The translations under genes and the position numbers were made by a program. From Hygrophila difformis (Eukaryota > Streptophyta > Magnoliopsida > Lamiales > Acanthaceae): 64,000 nucleotides of DNA. Positions 58,787-64,000 of this stretch are shown here, piece by piece. The first letter of the stretch is position 1. Every line of letters starts with the position of its first letter. Under the pieces are notes generated by a model. That model saw nothing but the letters and a program-made list of their open reading frames with translations, did not search any database and was not told the DNA's origin. The DNA lies in contig JAOANR010000005.1 of NCBI GenBank assembly GCA_030278955.1, forward strand, positions 3,949,431 through 4,013,430, read 5' to 3'.

Positions 58787-59994
58787 AGACCTCCTAAGAG
58801 CTCCGAATACATTCAAAACCCTACGAAATCCTTCTATACGTCGAAACCCTAATCCCGGAGTCGTCGGAGGCACAACACCGAGAGGAGGAACTGACTTGGA
58901 CGAAATTCGGAGACCCCCGTCGCTGTGGTAAGCCTTGATCCATTCTTTTCCATATGTGATTCGAAAACGAATCCTAAATTCGATCTTTTTCTATTCTAAA
59001 CCCCCGATTCGAATCGAGAGCGAAGAACCCGACAAACGGAGAGGATAAACGGAGGACTGGAAGCCACGCCTCCGAATCAACGATCCCGGACGCTCAACAA
59101 TCTGTAAGTTAACACTTACACGGTTTTGGGAGTAGTAAAAATATTCAAATCTAGAAACTTGAGCAAATCTTTCGTAAATCTGTTCATATGTGATTTTTAA
59201 CGGCGCAACAGTTTTGTCTAATTTTTCCGAACCTTAAAACGACTTCAAACGGAAAAACTTAAAACACGAAAAATGTTCCTAAGACATAGATCTATGTACT
59301 GTAAAATTTTCATAATTTTTCATCGTGTTTTGATATCCGAAAATGACCACAAACAGACCTGTCTTGAGTTTAGATCTTGAAACGGTGACAGAACTTTAGT
59401 TTGAACTTGTTGGTGATTTCTACCTTGGATCTAGACCGATCTAGGCTTAGCGTTGAACATAAGAGTTGTAGATCTATGCGTTAAGAATACCTCCGTAAAG
59501 TTTCAGAATTTTTCGTGATGATTTGATATATGAAATCCACCCGAAACCGAACTGCTAGGATGTGGATCTTGAAATCTTGACAGATTCTTGGCCCGAACTT
59601 GTTGGCGTTTTTGACAATAGAAATAGGATGAATTAGATCTTTTGCTAAACATGAAACTTGTTGATATATGTCTTAAGATGATCTCTGTCAAATGTCGTTA
59701 ATTTTGGAGTTGATTTGATATGGTAGAATTCGAAATCTCTAAACTGTGACCTAGGAAATTCGGACAGAATTATACTTCGGTGAAAATTAGTGTTTTTGAC
59801 CTATTTAGGTATCTCGGATTGAAAAAGTTAAAACACGAAAGTTGTAGATCTTGATGTTTCGGAGTCAGATATGAAATTTCGGAATTTTTGAAATTAAATC
59901 TGATTTTAGACGCATTTTGGATTAAACTGTGGTTGACCGAGTCAAATCTTGAACTCTTGATGAAACTTGTGAAATTTGCGAAACTTGTTTGACC

Positions 59995-60298
59995 TGCGGG
60001 TTCGATTCCCCAGGATGTCTGTGTCAAACCTTGCGGGTTCGATTCCCCAGGGTGTGTTTGAGTTCTTGCGGGTTCGATTCCCCAAGGGCGATTGTATGTT
60101 CTCCTGCGGGTTCGATTCCCCAGGATGTCCGTGTCAAACCTTGCGGGTTCGATTCCCCAGGGTGTGTCTTTCTGCGGGTTCGATTCCCCAGAATATGTGT
60201 TGATTCCTACGGGTTCGATTCCCTAGGATGTATGTGAGTTCTTGCGGGTTCGATTCCCCAAGGGCGATTGTTTGTTTTCTTGCGGGTTCGATTCCCCA
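59995..60298 (+). repeat. Nine-copy B-box (GGTTCGATTCC) array in the LTR
   Basis: Copies of TGCGGGTTCGATTCCCCA start at 59995, 60032, 60067, 60105, 60142, 60173, 60208, 60243 and 60281. Eight keep the 18-base core exactly; the seventh has two changes (TACGGG...CCTA). Spacing is 31-38 bases. Spacers recur in order (GATGTCYGTGTCAAACCT, GGGTGTGT, AGGGCGATTGT), so a multi-copy unit was duplicated. GGTTCGATTCC equals the Pol III B-box / tRNA T-loop consensus. Confidence 0.95.
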
Positions 60299-60972
60299 AG
60301 AATAAATTATACTAGATTATATCGAATAAAAGAGGGATAGTGAAATCCTGAAATACTTAAATAGTTTCCTTATTTAAATTATGCCTTTAAATTATGTCTT
60401 GCGATTATTTTATCATGTTGTTGAATTATGATCTTATGGAAACCCTTGTCTTTTAAAATACGCAATTAAATTATTATTAGTTGGATAAATTAAATCATGG
60501 ATATAATGCACATGTTTTCTTTAATTTAATTAAAGGCTTTGAAACCTCACAATCATGTTTGTGGTAACTTACTCAGCACGTAGTGCTGACCAAAACCATA
60601 TTTTCTTTTTCTTTTTCTTTCAGAGCCGAAGAATATGCATCATCATATGCATTCATGGGAATTTTGGGAAAACAATTTATTTTTAAATGTTACGTTAGAC
60701 TAGAAATTGCATGAACGGGCCTGTTTAACCCGTATTCTGGCCGTGTTGGCTATATTTAAATTCCGCTGCATTGTCCTTATGTAAATATTATTTTCCGCTG
60801 CAACTTTGATGTATTAATTTTTAAATTATATATAAATGGGCTGTTTGAATGTTTTAAATTCTGAAAAACCATAGCCTTGCATCTCTTTAGCAAGCTCGGA
60901 GAAACCGTGTCTTGCTAGGGAGGTGTGGCGGTGACATCCCGACCTGGGTGACCAAAAACCGGGGTGTTACAA

Positions 60973-60985
60973 GTTGGTATCAGAG
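60973..60985 (+). promoter_or_regulatory. TR-GAG primer-binding site
   Basis: TTGGTATCAGAGC directly after the 5' LTR is the complement of the initiator methionine tRNA 3' end, the standard primer for many plant Gypsy and Copia elements. Confidence 0.9.
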
Positions 60986-61589
60986 CCCGGCTATTTTTAA
61001 ATTACTATTTTTAAACCATTATTATTTTTAAACTATTATTAATATTTTGACTATTATTCTAAATTTTAAAGTATTATTTCCATGGAAAAATCCTTATTTT
61101 AAAACCCATGGAAAAATATATATATGTGGTGCATTAAATTATTATTGGGGGGAAATATCATTTGCATTTGCATATTGCATCTCTCCTATGAACATAGAAT
61201 CTTTGCGAATTTTAACTTGGAATCTTTGTGAATTTGAACTTAGAATCTTGGCGAAGTTTAACCTAGATCTCTTGTTACACCAATATAATTTTGAGGCATG
61301 ACATCGAATTAGAAACAATAACTAGATACTGATCCTGCCTTAGTTTTAGATCGCGTTCATCTAAGCGCACGCCTAAACATAACAATCCTCGACCTTAGCC
61401 ATTCCTATCCTTGTACAAATTCGAGAACTCCTTCATGTGGAACAACAAAGATCAAGTTTTATTAAAACATTCTTTATTCCAAAAATCTTGTTTGGATTTC
61501 CAAACAACAAATCCGAAAATTTGAAATTAGAAATTTACGAAACGTCTTGTTCGAGCGATCTATCTAAACTCTACACGTTATAACAGAAA

Positions 61590-62654
61590 ATGGCGCCTAG
61601 GAGGAAACCAAGGAAGGTGAGTCCAAACGGCACCGACGCTAACCTTTCCAACACGCCCAACAACAGTGAAAGCCCTCAGAACCTAGGAGAGCAAGTGCCT
61701 CAAGTGCCCAATAATATGGAAGCACGTTTAAAAACGATAGAGGGATTCCTAGTAGCATTAGGAAATGCGGAGGTGCATAGGACACCTGCAGCAGTAACTC
61801 CGCCCGTAGCCCAAACCAACTATCTAGCGTTGGTGAATCCCTATCAACCACCACGTTATGATGGGCAGGAGGATCCCGCCAAACTAGAGGGGTGGATCCG
61901 TACATTTGATAAGCTCTTGGATGCTATCAAATGTCCTGATGAGGCAAAGACCCGAGTAGCAACCTACTACTTAGGAGGCGAAGCCGATGAGTGGTGGCAA
62001 GACCTCCAGAGGAATTTAGAGGAAGCTGAGGAAGCTTATTCGTGGACTAAACTTAAGGAGGATTTAAGGGACCGATTCTACCCCATGAGCACCAAGGCGG
62101 CAATGTACGAAGAGTTTTTATCACTGAAGCAAGAGGGACGGACGGTGCAGGAGTATTACACCCGATTTAAGGAGTTAGTACGATTTGCTACGAGGATAGT
62201 ACCAACCGACTCTGACAAGGCTCAGAAATTCGAGATGGGTCTGAACCTTAATATCCGGGAGATACTTGCAGTAGGACAATTCACGAACCTGCAGACGGTT
62301 TATGATCGAGCTGTAGCAATTGATCGAGTCCAGCAACTGAAGCGTAAGGAAAATGGGGAGACGAGCAAGGACTCGCAAGGATTTGAGAAGAAGAATCGGA
62401 GCAATAACGGTGGACAAGATAGGAACAAGAATAAGGATATCTATAATGGGAGAAATGGCATACGTCGTACAGTCGTACCCCGTTGCCCACAATGCCATCA
62501 AGCCCATCTGGTGCGCGAGTGCCCAAGGCGTGGGACTTGTTATAGATGTGGTGGGGAAGACCACATGATTAGAGAATGTAATGTTCGTGAGGAGATGATT
62601 GAGAAGAGGATAGAATTGGTAAACCCTCAACAAGGAGATCAAGGAAGAGAATAA
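61590..62654 (+). CDS. Gypsy-type Gag, intact
   Basis: 354 aa from ATG 61590. It has a basic start (MAPRRKPRKVS) and a Retrotrans_gag core at about residues 95-205 (PPRYDGQEDPAKLEGWIRTF, ADEWWQDLQ, VQEYYTRFKELVRFATR). Two zinc knuckles are near residues 302-335: CPQCHQAHLVREC (one residue short between C and H) and the canonical CYRCGGEDHMIREC. It should assemble capsids and package RNA carrying this LTR/leader. The frame has no stop or shift, unlike other element genes here, consistent with recent activity or selection. It ends at TAA 62652-62654. Confidence 0.92.
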   Translation: MAPRRKPRKVSPNGTDANLSNTPNNSESPQNLGEQVPQVPNNMEARLKTIEGFLVALGNAEVHRTPAAVTPPVAQTNYLALVNPYQPPRYDGQEDPAKLEGWIRTFDKLLDAIKCPDEAKTRVATYYLGGEADEWWQDLQRNLEEAEEAYSWTKLKEDLRDRFYPMSTKAAMYEEFLSLKQEGRTVQEYYTRFKELVRFATRIVPTDSDKAQKFEMGLNLNIREILAVGQFTNLQTVYDRAVAIDRVQQLKRKENGETSKDSQGFEKKNRSNNGGQDRNKNKDIYNGRNGIRRTVVPRCPQCHQAHLVRECPRRGTCYRCGGEDHMIRECNVREEMIEKRIELVNPQQGDQGRE

Positions 62655-62703
62655 CAAGTAGGCAGTTATGGGGACATAACTGAAGCCCTAAGGGGGAGAG
62701 GAT

Positions 62704-62943
62704 GTAATACCCCGTAAAATAGACATTTATTTTCGACGATATGTATTCCGAATGAAAAAAATAAACAAATTCAAATTGTTTTGAACTACGTTATGGCTTG
62801 ATCCCTTCACTGGGTACGTAGGCAGCTTAGAAGTTTTAATTCTAAGTTCAGTCACAAAATAATAAAACAAACAAAAAGACTTTAGCACGGGAAAAGCCGA
62901 AACACAACTTCGAGGACGAAGTTGATTCTTAAGGAGGGTAGGC
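62704..62943 (+). repeat. Chimeric 3' segment with a second LTR-like start
   Basis: A purine tract AGGGGGAGAGGA is followed by TGTAATACCCCGTAAAAT, which looks like the first bases of a related LTR. The CACTGGGTACGTAGGCAGC motif and a TTCGAGGACGAAGTTGATTC pol-end motif come next. The real purine tract (TTAAGGAGGGTAGGC) then precedes the 3' LTR. Confidence 0.6.
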
Positions 62944-64000
62944 TGTAATACCCGAGAATTTTGCAACATAAAATAAATAAATAAAATAAATAAATAAATA
63001 TAATAAACATGATAAATGAATAAAGAATCATAGAAGATGAGAAATTGAATTTAAATTAAAAAGAAAACAAAATTCCGAAAACCCGAGAAGCCGAAGACAA
63101 TTTAATCGAATGAATGGGTACACGGGGACCCGACACCGATAGACTCAATAACTCGAGTTCAAATATAAATTTAGGTCCGAATAAAATTAAGATAGGAAAT
63201 CGGAGCCCGAAGATACCCCGAAAATCGGAATCGGGGAACATAGAGGGATAGAAGTCCGAAAGAGAGGAGGAAAAGCGCGACGGATCGCACGACCCGCCCG
63301 GACCGGAGTCCAGGCGTGAGTGGCGCGCTGGCCGCGCGGTTGATGGCCTAAGACCGCGCCACGACCGCGCCACTCTGGCAGCAACAAACCAAGCGAGATT
63401 TTCTCGCCCGAACGCGGATTTTTCGACTTTCGGTTGAACATCTCTCGACCCAAGACCCTTGGGGTCAGATCTTGGACGCCCTAGGTCTTAGATATCTATA
63501 AATAAGACCTCCTAAGAGCTCCGAATACATTCAAAACCCTACGAAATCCTTCTATACGTCGAAACCCTAATCCCGGAGTCGTCGGAGGCACAACACCGAG
63601 AGGAGGAACTGACTTGGACGAAATTCGGAGACCCCCGTCGCTGTGGTAAGCCTTGATCCATTCTTTTCCATATGTGATTCGAAAACGAATCCTAAATTCG
63701 ATCTTTTTCTATTCTAAACCCCCGATTCGAATCGAGAGCGAAGAACCCGACAAACGGAGAGGATAAACGGAGGACTGGAAGCCACGCCTCCGAATCAACG
63801 ATCCCGGACGCTCAACAATCTGTAAGTTAACGCTTACACGGTTTTGGGAGTAGTAAAAATATTCAAATCTAGAAACTTGAGCAAATCTTTCGTAAATCTG
63901 TTCATATGTGATTTTTAACGGCGCAACAGTTTTGTCTAATTTTTCCGAACCTTAAAACGACTTCAAACGGAAAAACTTAAAACACGAAAAATGTTCCTAA
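62944..64000 (+). repeat. TR-GAG 3' LTR, partial
   Basis: Starts TGTAATACCCGAG and matches 58225-59282. The window ends before the B-box array would be reached. Confidence 0.93.

Larger units (their letters stand above)
58225..60971 (+). repeat. TR-GAG 5' LTR
   Basis: Begins TGTAATACCCGAG and ends GGGGTGTTACA, 2747 bp, a typical long Gypsy LTR. Its first 1057 bases recur at 62944-64000. It holds a TATA box, a GC-rich leader and the nine-copy B-box array. Confidence 0.93.
58225..64000 (+). mobile_element. Gag-only LTR retrotransposon (TR-GAG type), right end beyond window
   Basis: The 5' LTR 58225-60971, primer site, gag 61590-62654, purine tract and 3' LTR from 62944 are all present, with no protease, integrase or RT. 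Only 290 bases separate the gag stop from the 3' LTR. Over the 1057 shared bases the LTRs differ by about five substitutions and one 1-bp indel by eye, about 0.5 percent, so the insertion is young. The left flank is ATAAG (58220-58224); the matching TSD is outside the window. It would need enzymes from an autonomous Gypsy relative. Confidence 0.88.

Noticed and set aside
59995..60298. CRISPR-like array of 18-base repeats with ~18-base spacers
   Set aside because: The context is a plant LTR, the spacers are themselves repeated, and repeat and spacer are too short. It is a tandem repeat, not a CRISPR.

Overview
This window looks like nuclear DNA from a flowering plant, probably a eudicot. The evidence is AT-rich intergenic sequence, one plant-specific transcription factor gene with ordinary GT-AG introns, and dense plant transposon families (Stowaway, Tourist, hAT, MULE, CACTA, Copia, Gypsy, LINE, SINE). 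The species cannot be fixed from sequence alone. The window holds one convincing host gene. Nearly everything else I can name is mobile DNA, much of it nested and several copies still bounded by exact target-site duplications (TSDs).

Left part (1-13.2 kb): AT-rich sequence with MITEs, tRNA-like SINE heads and TTA microsatellites surrounds a four-exon PLATZ zinc-binding transcription factor gene on the minus strand (8555-9644). Its promoter lies to the right, with a TATA-rich leader and a G-box. From 12.6 to 13.2 kb a hAT MITE sits inside a Stowaway MITE.

13.3-20.7 kb: a degenerate Copia retrotransposon (13973-19667) is flanked not by a 5-bp TSD but by two copies of a 654-657 bp host segment. 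20.7-24.3 kb holds an unclassified repeat with a CGACG motif array, two SINE heads and MITEs.

24.3-32.5 kb: a composite region between two inverted arms rich in a GGCCCGG motif. It contains a complete palindromic MULE, two copies of an unrecognised coding fragment, polypyrimidine tracts, and a long-inverted-repeat element that appears to carry a piece of a cellular promoter and first exon.

32.9-50.8 kb: hAT MITEs, a 22-bp minisatellite, a complete 8.2-kb CACTA transposon (35097-43325, TSD TAT) with decayed tnp2 and TNPA-like genes, a possible Helitron, Stowaway MITEs and a second palindromic MULE.

51-64 kb: a nested stack. A LINE is broken inside its reverse transcriptase by an Athila-like Gypsy element, which is broken just after gag by a young gag-only LTR element (TR-GAG type). 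The 2.7-kb LTR of that element carries nine regularly spaced copies of a perfect Pol III B-box, the most unusual feature here. No CRISPR array, rRNA or intact tRNA gene was seen.
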